Below, one piece after another: positions 24,647 to 33,137 of a DNA stretch of 64,000 bases. Source of the DNA: Nonomuraea rubra (GTDB taxonomy: Bacteria > Actinomycetota > Actinomycetes > Streptosporangiales > Streptosporangiaceae). The stretch lies in the NCBI RefSeq assembly GCF_014207985.1, contig NZ_JACHMI010000001.1, positions 9,407,001 to 9,471,000 of the forward strand, in the 5' to 3' direction. Below the pieces are notes generated by a model that had not been told where the DNA came from, ran no database searches, and was given only the letters and a program-made list of their open reading frames with translations. A program made the position numbers and the translations under genes. Within the stretch, counting starts at the first letter, position 1, and each line of letters begins with the position of its first letter.

Positions 24647-25837
24647 ATGGGAGTGCTCGACGGCTACCGCGTCGTGGACCTGTCCATCGCGATGGCGGGC
24701 CCGCTGGCCGCCATGCGGCTGGGCGACCTGGGCGCGGACGTGGTCAAGGTGGAGCCGGTGTCCGGCGAGTGGCAGCGGCACGCCCCGGCGGGCGGCGCCA
24801 GCGGCAACCGGGTCAACGCCTCGTTCCTGTCGCTGAACCGCAACAAGCGCAGCCTCGCCGTGAACCTCAAGTCGGACGAGGGCCGCGAGATCGTGCACAG
24901 GCTGGCGGCCACGGCCGACGTGTTCCTGCAGAACTACCGGCCCGGCGTGGCCGAGCGGCTCGGCATGGACTACGACACGATCAGCGGGCTGAACCCGTCC
25001 ATCGTGTACGTCTCGATGTCCGGCTACGGCGAGACCGGCCCGTACATCTCCCGGCCCGGCCAGGACCTGCTGCTGCAGGCCATGAGCGGGGCCATGCTGA
25101 GCACCGGCCGCGAGGGCGACCCGCCCGCGCCCGCCGGCTCGTACGCGATCGACGCCATCACCGCCTACAGCGCGTTCGAGGGCGCGCTGGCCGCGCTGCT
25201 GCACCGCGAGCGCACCGGCGAGGGCCAGCGGGTGAGCGTGAACATGCTGGACGCGGCCGTGGCCGTGCAGATGCAGGAGCTGTCGATCTTCACGGTCGGC
25301 AAGGTGCCGCAGCGGCGCGGGCGCGAGCCGCACGGCCACACCTACATCCGCGCCCCGTACGGCGTCTTCGCCACCAAGGACGGGTTCATCGCGCTCGGCA
25401 TGCCCCGCCTGGACGGCCTGGCTGTGGCGCTGGACCTGCCGGAGCTGGCCGCGATGGACGGCGACGCCGACGGCCACACCCGGCGCGACGAGATCACCGC
25501 GCTGGTGGCCGCCCGGCTGCCCGAGCGCACGACGGACGAGTGGCTGGAGATCCTGGCCCGCCACGACCTGTGGGCCGGCCCGGTGTACGGCTACGCGGAC
25601 CTGGTGAAGGATCCGCAGGTCGAGCACAACGGCTCGTTCGTCACCTACGAGCACCGCACCGAGGGCACGGTCACCACGCCCGGCTTCCCGTACCGGTTCA
25701 GCGCCACCCCGCCCGGGGTGCGCAGGGGCGCGCCGCTGGTGGGCGAGCACACCAGGGAGCTGCTGGAGGAGCTGGGCTACTCCGCCGAGCGCACGGCCGA
25801 GCTGGCGGCGGAGGGCGTGCTGGCATGCGAGGACTGA
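24647..25837 (+). CDS. CaiB/BaiF family (class III) CoA-transferase
   Basis: The 396-residue protein shows the family III CoA-transferase pattern: YRVVDLSIAMAGPLAAMRLGDLGADVVKVE at the N-terminus, SFLSLNRNKRSLAVNL, FLQNYRPGVAERLG, and the catalytic aspartate in the SYAIDAITAYSAFEGALAAL segment. Members move CoA between carboxylic acids such as formate/oxalate, carnitine or mesaconate. The gene starts 2 bp after the crotonase stop and ends 13 bp inside the next gene. The acid activated is unknown; the setting suggests a sugar-derived or branched hydroxy acid. Confidence 0.92.
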   Translation: MGVLDGYRVVDLSIAMAGPLAAMRLGDLGADVVKVEPVSGEWQRHAPAGGASGNRVNASFLSLNRNKRSLAVNLKSDEGREIVHRLAATADVFLQNYRPGVAERLGMDYDTISGLNPSIVYVSMSGYGETGPYISRPGQDLLLQAMSGAMLSTGREGDPPAPAGSYAIDAITAYSAFEGALAALLHRERTGEGQRVSVNMLDAAVAVQMQELSIFTVGKVPQRRGREPHGHTYIRAPYGVFATKDGFIALGMPRLDGLAVALDLPELAAMDGDADGHTRRDEITALVAARLPERTTDEWLEILARHDLWAGPVYGYADLVKDPQVEHNGSFVTYEHRTEGTVTTPGFPYRFSATPPGVRRGAPLVGEHTRELLEELGYSAERTAELAAEGVLACED

Positions 25838-26859
25838 CCTGGGACCATCCGCGCGGGTACGCGCCGCTGGACGAGCTGACGCGGCTCGACCGGGCGGGGG
25901 CGAACCCGTACGGGCAGGTCCCGGAGCCGATTGTGTGGGACCGGCAGCCGCTCGAAGGCTTCGAGTCGGAGCCGATCGCGCGGCTGTGCGAGACGTACGA
26001 CGTGATGGTGATCGATCACCCTGGGCTGGGCGCGGCGACGGGCGCGCTGGTGCCGATGGAGGAGTTGTTCGAGCCGGAGGAGCTGGCCGGGCTGCGCTTC
26101 GCCGGGCGTTCGCTGGAGAGCTACCACCTGGACGGGCGGCAGTGGGCGCTGCCGCTGGACGCCGCCACCCAGGTGGCCGCCGCCCGGCCGGGCGTGCACG
26201 TGCCGTCGTCCTGGCCGGAGGTTCGCGAGGCGGCGGTGTCCGGGCGGATGGCGCTGTGCCTGGGCGGGCCGCACGCGTTCCTCATGTTCTGCGCGGTGAC
26301 GTGCGGGGACTTCCTGGACGAGGAGGCCGGGGAGCGGGCGCTGGAGCTGATGGCGGAGCTGCTCGCGCTCGCCGACCCGGCGGTGTCGCTGCGCAACCCG
26401 ATCGGGGTGCTGGACGCGATGACGGCGGGCCGCGTGGACTTCTGCCCGCTCCTGTACGGGTACGTCACGTATCCGCTGGCCTTCACCGACGCGCCCGCCT
26501 GGCCGGGGCGGGAGCCCGGCAGCGTGCTCGGCGGCACGGGGCTGGTGGTCTCGCGGCGGCGCATCGGCGAGATCCGCGAGGCGGTGCGGGCGCACCTGCT
26601 GCGCCTGACGTCGCAACCGGTGCAGGCAGAGCTGTTCCCGGCCGTCGGTGGCCAGCCGGCCGCCCGGTCCGTGTGGGACACCCCGGGCTTCTACCGCGAC
26701 ACTCTCGCCACCATGGAGGCCGCCTGGGTCAGGCCGCGCTTCCCCGGCTACATCGCCTCGCAGGAGCGATCCTCGGCGCTGATCCGCGAGGGCCTGCTCG
26801 CGCGGACGCCCGCCCGCGACCTGCTCAAGACCCTGCACGAGGAATGGAGGACACCATGA
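25825..26859 (+). CDS. Solute-binding-protein-like protein without signal peptide
   Basis: The 344-residue protein has the look of a family 1 extracellular solute-binding protein (YDVMVIDHPGLG, WALPLDAATQVAAARP, SSWPEVREAAVSGRMAL, VLGGTGLVVSRRR), but it begins MRGLTWDHPRGYAPLD and has no signal peptide or lipobox. ATG 25825 lies 13 bp inside the CoA-transferase gene, and the end overlaps the SDR start (ATGA), so it is locked into this operon. It would be cytoplasmic. A role as a substrate carrier or as an enzyme that reuses the periplasmic-binding fold is possible. No transporter permease is adjacent. Confidence 0.75.
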   Translation: MRGLTWDHPRGYAPLDELTRLDRAGANPYGQVPEPIVWDRQPLEGFESEPIARLCETYDVMVIDHPGLGAATGALVPMEELFEPEELAGLRFAGRSLESYHLDGRQWALPLDAATQVAAARPGVHVPSSWPEVREAAVSGRMALCLGGPHAFLMFCAVTCGDFLDEEAGERALELMAELLALADPAVSLRNPIGVLDAMTAGRVDFCPLLYGYVTYPLAFTDAPAWPGREPGSVLGGTGLVVSRRRIGEIREAVRAHLLRLTSQPVQAELFPAVGGQPAARSVWDTPGFYRDTLATMEAAWVRPRFPGYIASQERSSALIREGLLARTPARDLLKTLHEEWRTP

Positions 26860-27560
26860 CCACGGCGCTCGTCACAGGCGCCGCCGGAGCCCTCGGCCGC
26901 GCGATCGTGCGCCGCCTGGCCGCCGACGGCCACCGGGTGGCGGCACTCGACGTCGACGCGGGCGGCCTGGAAGGCGCGCTCAACCTGAAGACCGACCTGC
27001 GCGACCCGGCGGCGATCGAGGCCGCGTTCGAGGAGACGGCCGCGCGGCTCGGCCCGGTCGGCGTCCTCGTCAACAACGCCGCCGTCTACCCGGCCCGCCC
27101 GTTCCTGGAGGTGCCGCTGGACGAGTACGACCACGTGGTCGCGGTCAACCAGCGTGCCTACTGGCTGTGCGCGCAGCACGCGGCCCGGCAGATGGCGGAG
27201 CTGGGCGGCGGGGCGATCGTCAACGTCGCCTCGATCACCATGCACGGCGGCTGGGCGGACCTGGCCGCGTACGTGTCCACGAAGGGCGCGGCGGCGGCCT
27301 TCACCAGGGCGCTGGCCCGCGAGCTCGGCCCCAGGGAGATCCGGGTCAACTGCGTCTCGCCGGGCGCGTTCCCGACGGCCGCCGAGGAGATCCACGAGGA
27401 CCTGGAGGCGTACAACCGGATGGTGCTGGAGCGGCAGGCGCTGCAGCGGCGCGGCACGCCCGACGAGCTGGCCGCCGTGGTGTCGTTCCTGACCGGCCCC
27501 GACGCCTCGTTCGTCACGGGCCAGACCATCGAAGTCAACGGAGGGTGGGTGATGGCATGA
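26856..27560 (+). CDS. Short-chain dehydrogenase/reductase
   Basis: The 234-residue classical SDR has the cofactor loop TGAAGALGRAI, NNAAVYP, the catalytic serine in VASITMHGG and the Tyr-x-x-x-Lys motif in YVSTKGAAAAF. An aspartate at ALDVDAGG after the second strand favours NAD(H). ATG 26856 is in an ATGA overlap with GGAGG upstream. With the fuconolactonase-like and DUF4432 genes next to it, it may oxidise a sugar to its lactone; alternatively it may act on a hydroxyacyl product of the crotonase. Confidence 0.92.
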   Translation: MTTALVTGAAGALGRAIVRRLAADGHRVAALDVDAGGLEGALNLKTDLRDPAAIEAAFEETAARLGPVGVLVNNAAVYPARPFLEVPLDEYDHVVAVNQRAYWLCAQHAARQMAELGGGAIVNVASITMHGGWADLAAYVSTKGAAAAFTRALARELGPREIRVNCVSPGAFPTAAEEIHEDLEAYNRMVLERQALQRRGTPDELAAVVSFLTGPDASFVTGQTIEVNGGWVMA

Positions 27561-28606
27561 GGCCGGACCGCAGGCGGCTGGCCGAGCTGACGGGTGACCT
27601 GAGCGCGGCCGGCGGAGTGCGCCTGGTCACGCTGGGCGACGGCGTCGAGCGCGGGATCAGGGCGCTGGAGTTCAGGACCGGCTCGGGGCTGGCGTTCGAG
27701 GTGCTGGTCGACCGGTGCATGGACCTCGGGCACGCCGAGCACGCCGGGCGCGCGTTCGGCTGGCGCTCCCCCACCGGGTTCCGCCATCCGGGGCTGCACG
27801 AGCACAACGACGAGGACGGGCTGTCGTGGCTGCGCTCGTTCTCCGGGCTGACCGTGACGGCCGGGCTGGACCACACGCTGTTCGGCGGGGAGGTGCCGGC
27901 CGACGGCTACCGGTATCCGCCGCGCGAGTCCGTACGGCACGGGCTGCACGGCCGCGCCGGCAACCTGCCCGCCCGGCTGACCGGCTACGGCGAGCGCTGG
28001 GACGGCGACACGTGCGTGCTCTGGGCGGAGGGCGAGGTACGGCAGGCCGCGGTCTTCGCCGAGAACCTGCGGCTGGTGCGGCGGATCGAGGCCGACCTGG
28101 GCGGCGACGAGATCCGGCTGGCCGACACGGTGACGAACGCCGGGTTCGAGCCGACGCCGCACATGTACCTCTACCACATCAACCTGGGCTGGCCGCTGCT
28201 CGACGAGGGCGCCAGGTTCGAGGCCGACATCCGGGAGACGCTGTGGCAGAGCGACAGCGTGGCCGAGCAGAAGGCCGACCACCTCACCTTCCCAGGGCCG
28301 ATCCCCGGGTTCGTGGAGCAGGTGTACGAGCACGCGCTCGTCCCCCGGCCCGACGGGCTGCACCGGGTGGCCGTGGTCAACGACCGCCTGGGCATGCGGG
28401 TGGCCGTGGAGTGGCGGGCCGCGGAGTTCCCGTACTTCTTCGAGTGGCTGAACCTGCGCTCGGGCAACTACGCGGTCGGCCTGGAGCCGTCCACGCACCA
28501 CGTGTCGGGCGACGCCGCGGCCCGGCAGGACGGCAGCATGATCTGGCTCGGGCCGCAGGAGTCGCGCACGTACCACACGACGTTCCGGGTGGAGTCAGCC
28601 TCCTAG
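27557..28606 (+). CDS. DUF4432 aldose-epimerase-like protein
   Basis: The 349-residue protein resembles the DUF4432/aldose 1-epimerase-like family: RGIRALEFRTGSGLAFEVLVDRCMDLG, PTGFRHPG, LTVTAGLDHTLFGG, HGLHGRAGNLPA and LYHINLGWPLL, rich in the histidine and acidic residues that line galactose-mutarotase-type sugar sites. It would be cytoplasmic and act on a sugar anomer or sugar acid. It overlaps the SDR gene by ATGA and converges on the lactonase gene with a 12-bp overlap. Confidence 0.85.
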   Translation: MRPDRRRLAELTGDLSAAGGVRLVTLGDGVERGIRALEFRTGSGLAFEVLVDRCMDLGHAEHAGRAFGWRSPTGFRHPGLHEHNDEDGLSWLRSFSGLTVTAGLDHTLFGGEVPADGYRYPPRESVRHGLHGRAGNLPARLTGYGERWDGDTCVLWAEGEVRQAAVFAENLRLVRRIEADLGGDEIRLADTVTNAGFEPTPHMYLYHINLGWPLLDEGARFEADIRETLWQSDSVAEQKADHLTFPGPIPGFVEQVYEHALVPRPDGLHRVAVVNDRLGMRVAVEWRAAEFPYFFEWLNLRSGNYAVGLEPSTHHVSGDAAARQDGSMIWLGPQESRTYHTTFRVESAS

Positions 28607-29428
28607 CCGGTACGCCCGCCGCGCCGTCCCGGCGAACACCTCCCCCCGCTCACTCTCCGACAGCCCGGCGACCAGCTCGTCCGCGGCCGAGACGACCTGG
28701 TCGTACCCGGCCGCGAGCAGGCACACCGGCCAGTCGGAGCCGAACATCACCCGCTCGGGGCCGAACGCCTCCAGCACCGTCTCGGCGTACGGCCGCAGAT
28801 CGGACGTACGCCACGAACCCCAGTCGGCCTCGGTGACCATCCCCGACAGCTTGCAGAAGACGTTGGGCCGCGCGGCCAGCTCCACGATCCGGCTGCGCCA
28901 CGGCTCCAGCTCCCCGGAGGCGATCGGCGGCTTGGACAGGTGGTCGAGCACGAACGTCAGCTCGGGCAGGGCGCTCACCGTGTCGATGGCGGCCGGGAGC
29001 TGGTGGGGCAGCGTCAGCAGGTCGTAGGCCAGCCCCGCCTCGGCCACGGCGGCCAGCCCCCGGCGCACGTCGGGGCGGTTGAGCCAGGCGGGGTCGGCCT
29101 CGGACTGCACGCCGTGGCGCACGCCCACCAGCCCTTCCGGCAGTGCGGCCAGCGTGTCGGCGGCGCCGGGCTCGGTCAGGTCGATCCATCCGACGACTCC
29201 TGACACAAGGCTTGACTCGGCGGCCAGCGTCAGGAAGTCTCTGGTCTCGTCGAGATCGGGCAGCACCTGCACCAGCACGGTACCTGTCACACCGCTGACA
29301 GCGGCCTGCTCCGCGAGGTCGTCGAGGGTGAACGTGCGGCGGACCGGGGCCATCCTGGCCGGGTCGAGCCAGGCGTGGGGGCGGGCGGACAGGTCCCAGA
29401 CGTGATGGTGAGCATCGATGCGATTCAC
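28595..29428 (-). CDS. Amidohydrolase, L-fuconolactonase/rhamnonolactonase-like
   Basis: The 277-residue TIM-barrel hydrolase has the COG3618 amidohydrolase features: RIDAHHHVWD at the N-terminus, VGWIDLTEP, FVLDHLSKPPI, VFCKLSGMVTEADW and the late catalytic aspartate in VMFGSDWPVC. This group includes L-fucono- and L-rhamnonolactonases and related sugar lactonases. I use GTG 29428, which has AGGA eight bases upstream; ATG 29437 is in frame. It is divergent from the GH95 gene with only 37 bp between starts, so a role in oxidising the sugar released by GH95 is attractive. Confidence 0.88.
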   Translation of the reverse strand: MNRIDAHHHVWDLSARPHAWLDPARMAPVRRTFTLDDLAEQAAVSGVTGTVLVQVLPDLDETRDFLTLAAESSLVSGVVGWIDLTEPGAADTLAALPEGLVGVRHGVQSEADPAWLNRPDVRRGLAAVAEAGLAYDLLTLPHQLPAAIDTVSALPELTFVLDHLSKPPIASGELEPWRSRIVELAARPNVFCKLSGMVTEADWGSWRTSDLRPYAETVLEAFGPERVMFGSDWPVCLLAAGYDQVVSAADELVAGLSESERGEVFAGTARRAYRLGG

Positions 29429-29465
29429 GGCAGACATCCTATGTATTCGACAGGAGTGATCAACA

Positions 29466-31883
29466 GTGACCAGCGATGGATACACCCGGCGCGGAGTGCT
29501 CGCCACCGGGTTAGGCGCGGCGGCCGGAACCCTGATCGTGAGCGGTGCCGACGCCCTCCCGGCATGGGCCGACGGCAGGAAGGCCGGCCCGCTGACCCTC
29601 TGGTACACCCGCCCGGCCGAGGTCTGGTTGGAGGCGCTGCCGGTGGGCTGCGGGCGGCTGGGCGCCATGGTGTTCGGCGGCGTGGCCACCGAACGGCTGC
29701 AGCTCAACGAGGACAGCATCTGGGCCGGCGGGCCGCACAACTACGACAACCCGGGCGCTCTGGAGGCGCTGCCGGAGATCAGGCGGCTGGTCTGGGAGGA
29801 CAAGTGGCAGGCCGCCCAGAACCTGGCGGATGAGAAGATGCTCGGCACGCCCAGCGAGCAGGCGTGGTACCAGGTGCTCGGCGACCTCACGCTGACCTAT
29901 CCCGGCTCGGCCGAGTTCACCGACTACCGGCGCGAGCTCGACCTGACGAACGCCGTCACCAGCGTGCGGTTCACCCGTGACGGCGTGCGGCACGAGCGCG
30001 AGGTCTTCGCCAGCAACCCCGACCAGGTCATCGTGCTGCGGCACACCGCGGACCAGCGCGGCTCGATCTCGTTCACGGCGGCCTTCTCCAGCCCGCAGCA
30101 GTCGAGCCCGGCCGGCGCCGGACCGGCCACGATCGCGCTGAACGGCGTCAGCGGCCAGACCGAGGGCATGCCCGGAGAGGTACGCTTCCAGGCGCTGGCC
30201 AGGGCCGAGGCCAAGGGCGGCACCGTGCGCGTCGAAGGCGGCACGCTGGTCGTCGAGGGCGTGGACGAGGTCACCCTGCTGATCTCCATGGGCAGCAGCT
30301 ACCGCAGCTACAAGGACGTCGGCGGCGATCCGGCGCAGGTCGCGGGCCGCCATCTGACGAAGGCGGGCGGGCGGCCGTACGAGGTGCTGAAGCGCAGGCA
30401 CGTCCAGGACTACCAGCGGCTGTTCGGGCGGGTCTCGATCGACCTGGGCACCTCGGAGGCGGTGGCGCTGCCCACGGACGAGCGCATCCAGCGCAAGCAG
30501 CTCGACACGGACCCGCAGCTCGCCGCCCTGTACTTCCAGTACGGCCGCTACCTGCTGATCTCCTGCTCCCGCGCCCCCGGCTACGCCGCCAACCTCCAGG
30601 GCATCTGGAACGACTCCCTCGAACCGGCGTGGCAGTCGAAGTACACCATCAACATCAACCTGGAGATGAACTACTGGCCGGCCGCGCCCGGCAACCTGAT
30701 CGAGTGCATGGACCCGCTCTTCGACCTGATCAAGGACCTGTCGGAGACCGGCGCCCGCACGGCGAAGGACACCTACGGGGCACCCGGCTGGGTCGCCCAC
30801 CACAACACCGACGGCTGGCGCGGCACGGCCCCCGTGGACTTCGCCTTCTACGGCGTGTGGCCGACCGGCGGGGCGTGGCTGTGCCTGACGCTCTGGGAGC
30901 ACTACCAGTACACCGGGGACGAGCGGCGCCTGCGCGAGCACTTCCCGCTGATCAAGGGCTCGGTGGAGTACTTCCTGGCCACCCTGCAGACCGATCCGAG
31001 GTCCGGCTACCTGGTGACCAACCCCTCGCACTCCCCCGAGGTCGGGCACCACGAGGACAACGGCGAGAACGTCAGCATCTGCGCCGGGCCCACCATGGAC
31101 ATGCAGATCCTGCGCGACCTGTTCACCGCCTTCGAGGAGGCGTCCGAGGTGCTCGGGGCGGAGCCGGAGCTGCGCCGGCAGGCCGTGGAGGCGCGGGCGC
31201 GCCTCGTCCCCAACCAGGTGGGGCATCTCGGACAGATCCAGGAGTGGCAGGAGGACTACCGGGGCGACGCCGCGCTGTCGCGCAGCCGGCACATCTCCCA
31301 CCTGTGGGGGCTGTTCCCCAGCCACCAGATCGACCCCCGGCTGTCGCCCGACCTGGCGGCGGCGGCCCGGCGCACGCTGGAGCTGCGGGGCGAGGCGGGT
31401 GCCGGGTGGTCGCTGGCCTGGAAGATCAATTTCTGGGCGCGGCTGCTGGACGCGGCCGAGGCGTACAAGCGGCTGAGCAACCTGCTGGTGCCCGCGCGTA
31501 CGGCGCCGAACATGTTCGACCTGCACCCGCCGTTCCAGATCGACGGCAACTTCGGCGGCACCTCGGGCATCACCGAGATGTTGCTGCAGAGCCACGGGGA
31601 CCAGGTACACCTGCTGCCCGCCCTGCCCCCCGCCTGGCCGGCGGGGTCGTACCGGGGGCTGCGGGCCCGGGGCGGGTTCGAGGTGGACGTGGAGTGGAGC
31701 GGTGGGGGGTTGCGGCGCGGGCGGGTACGCTCCGACCTGGGCCGCAGGCTCACCCTCCGCACCCCGTCGGCCGTGACGGTCACGGAACGCGGCCGGCCGG
31801 TGAAGGCCGAACGCCCGGAGCCGGGCGTGCTCGTCCTCGACACCCGCCGGGGCGCCACCTACGACCTCACCCCGTCCGTCTGA
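29466..31883 (+). CDS. Secreted GH95 alpha-L-fucosidase/alpha-L-galactosidase
   Basis: The 805-residue enzyme has a Tat signal ([16 protein letters not shown]) and starts its mature part with [40 protein letters not shown], the typical N-terminal beta domain of GH95. The catalytic alpha/alpha barrel has [46 protein letters not shown] and the C-terminal [15 protein letters not shown]. Known activities are alpha-1,2-L-fucosidase and alpha-L-galactosidase, the latter on rhamnogalacturonan II. Which one applies cannot be told from sequence alone. GTG 29466 has AGGAG nine bases upstream. Confidence 0.93.
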   Translation: MTSDGYTRRGVLATGLGAAAGTLIVSGADALPAWADGRKAGPLTLWYTRPAEVWLEALPVGCGRLGAMVFGGVATERLQLNEDSIWAGGPHNYDNPGALEALPEIRRLVWEDKWQAAQNLADEKMLGTPSEQAWYQVLGDLTLTYPGSAEFTDYRRELDLTNAVTSVRFTRDGVRHEREVFASNPDQVIVLRHTADQRGSISFTAAFSSPQQSSPAGAGPATIALNGVSGQTEGMPGEVRFQALARAEAKGGTVRVEGGTLVVEGVDEVTLLISMGSSYRSYKDVGGDPAQVAGRHLTKAGGRPYEVLKRRHVQDYQRLFGRVSIDLGTSEAVALPTDERIQRKQLDTDPQLAALYFQYGRYLLISCSRAPGYAANLQGIWNDSLEPAWQSKYTININLEMNYWPAAPGNLIECMDPLFDLIKDLSETGARTAKDTYGAPGWVAHHNTDGWRGTAPVDFAFYGVWPTGGAWLCLTLWEHYQYTGDERRLREHFPLIKGSVEYFLATLQTDPRSGYLVTNPSHSPEVGHHEDNGENVSICAGPTMDMQILRDLFTAFEEASEVLGAEPELRRQAVEARARLVPNQVGHLGQIQEWQEDYRGDAALSRSRHISHLWGLFPSHQIDPRLSPDLAAAARRTLELRGEAGAGWSLAWKINFWARLLDAAEAYKRLSNLLVPARTAPNMFDLHPPFQIDGNFGGTSGITEMLLQSHGDQVHLLPALPPAWPAGSYRGLRARGGFEVDVEWSGGGLRRGRVRSDLGRRLTLRTPSAVTVTERGRPVKAERPEPGVLVLDTRRGATYDLTPSV

Positions 31884-31891
31884 CGCCGCTC

Positions 31892-31921
31892 CCGCCCCCT
31901 GGCTACGGCGCCGGGGGGCGG
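31892..31921. terminator. Hairpin between GH95 gene and GntR gene
   Basis: CCGCCCCC (31892-31899) pairs with GGGGGCGG (31914-31921) around a 14-nt loop. It lies at the junction of two convergent genes and overlaps the end of the regulator gene. Confidence 0.4.
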
Positions 31922-32976
31922 TGGCGGGGACGGGTACGGGAGGCCTCGCCCCGGGCGTGGGCCGCGAAGAGGCGCGCCGCCTCCTCCGGGTCCCCCGAGG
32001 CGAGGGCCGCCACCAGGTCGTCGTGGTGACCCGCCATCACCGACCAGTCCCCGGAGTAGAGCGGGTTGCCCACCACGTGCAGGCTCCACAGGTTCGACTC
32101 GATCGTCCGCCACAACCGCAACAGGAAGGAGTTGCCACAAGCGGCGCACACCCGGCGATGGAAGGCCAGATCCGCATCCCGAAAGGCCCCGATGTCCCCG
32201 TCGCGGGCCGCCTTCCGCATGGCCAGCACGTCGGCGGAGAGCTGCCGCAACGTGTCGGGCTGGATGCGGACGGCGGCGCCGCGTGCGGCATACTCCTCCA
32301 GCAACACCCTGATGTCGCGTACCTCCCTGGCCTGCTCGTCCGAGATCTCCGCGACGTAGCTGCCCCGGTTGGGATAGGAGATGACCAGCCCCTCGTGCGC
32401 CAACCGTTTGATCGCCTCCCGGGCGGGGGCCTGGCTGGTGCCGACCCGGCGCGCGATCTCCGCCTCGACCAGCCGCTGCCCGGCCACCAGCTCGCCCGAG
32501 ACGATCCAGCCGCGCAGCAGCGCGTAGACGCGGTCCGACAGCAGCTCCCTGGGCAGCACGCGGGCCGCGTCCGGCGCGATCTGCTGCTCCTGCCAGATGC
32601 GGGCCACCGTCGACTGCGACAGCCCGAGCTGGGCGGCCATCGTCCGGGTGGACGGCACGGCGCCGCCCCCCGCCGCGGCGGCGATCACCCGCTCGGCCTC
32701 CTGCCGTTCGGCGCTGCGCGGGCGCCCCGGCCTGGGCGCGTCGGCCAGGCCGTCGAGGCCGCGCTCGACGAAGCGGGCGCGCCACTTCGCCACGGTCGCC
32801 GGGCTCACCGACAGCCGGCTCGCGATGTCCTTGCGGGGCAGCCCCTCGGCGCACGCCAGCACGATGCTGCTGCGCAGCGCCAGCCCGCCGCCGGGCTTGC
32901 GGCCGGCCCACTCGCGCAGGGTGGCGAGCTCCTCCGCGCCCAATACCAGCCGTTTGTCTTCCTCGTGTCCTGCCAC
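31903..32976 (-). CDS. GntR/FCD regulator with N-terminal IS630-transposase-like HTH
   Basis: The 357-residue protein has two DNA-binding parts. Residues 10-130 read like the N-terminus of an IS630-family transposase: LVLGAEELATLREWA, LALRSSIVLACAEGLPRKDIASRLSVSPATVAKWR, FVERGLDGLADAPRPGRPR and MAAQLGLSQSTVARIW. Residues 140-210 are a GntR winged helix (RLVEAEIARRVGTSQAPAREAIKRLAHEGLV), followed by an FCD domain with DLAFHRRVCAACGNSFLL. The transposase catalytic DDE domain is absent. The fusion suggests a domesticated DNA-binding domain. It is divergent from the sugar ABC operon at 33138 and is the likely regulator of that operon. Confidence 0.9.
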   Translation of the reverse strand: MAGHEEDKRLVLGAEELATLREWAGRKPGGGLALRSSIVLACAEGLPRKDIASRLSVSPATVAKWRARFVERGLDGLADAPRPGRPRSAERQEAERVIAAAAGGGAVPSTRTMAAQLGLSQSTVARIWQEQQIAPDAARVLPRELLSDRVYALLRGWIVSGELVAGQRLVEAEIARRVGTSQAPAREAIKRLAHEGLVISYPNRGSYVAEISDEQAREVRDIRVLLEEYAARGAAVRIQPDTLRQLSADVLAMRKAARDGDIGAFRDADLAFHRRVCAACGNSFLLRLWRTIESNLWSLHVVGNPLYSGDWSVMAGHHDDLVAALASGDPEEAARLFAAHARGEASRTRPRHRPPAP

Positions 32977-32988
32977 GCCGCAACTTTA

Positions 32989-33071
32989 ACGTATTTATGA
33001 CTCAGCTACCCACAGGACACGTATTTGTAGCGTCACGTTTGCCCTTGACGGTCCCCTGTGACCAACGTATT
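32989..33071. promoter_or_regulatory. Three ACGTATT direct repeats in divergent promoter region
   Basis: ACGTATT occurs at 32989-32995, 33019-33025 and 33065-33071, all in the same orientation. The third overlaps the -10 region of the ABC operon promoter. They may be half-sites for the divergent fused GntR regulator. Confidence 0.4.
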
Positions 33072-33073
33072 AA
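33045..33073 (+). promoter_or_regulatory. Sigma-70-type promoter of the sugar ABC operon
   Basis: TTGACG (33045-33050) and TATTAA (33068-33073) are separated by exactly 17 bp, 65 bp upstream of the binding-protein start. It is one of the best matches to the housekeeping consensus in the window. Confidence 0.7.
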
Positions 33074-33137
33074 ATAATCGCTAATCGAGTATCGACCCAT
33101 TAAAAGGCGTCGCAGATCTCGCCCCCTTGGAGGTGCG

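Noticed and set aside
31903..32976. Interpretation of the IS630-like segment as an insertion sequence
   Set aside because: No DDE domain, terminal inverted repeats or TA target duplication is visible; the segment is in frame with the GntR domain.
31859..32983. 374-aa minus-strand frame overlapping the fused GntR gene
   Set aside because: Frame-shifted shadow; the 357-aa frame has two recognisable DNA-binding domains and an FCD domain.
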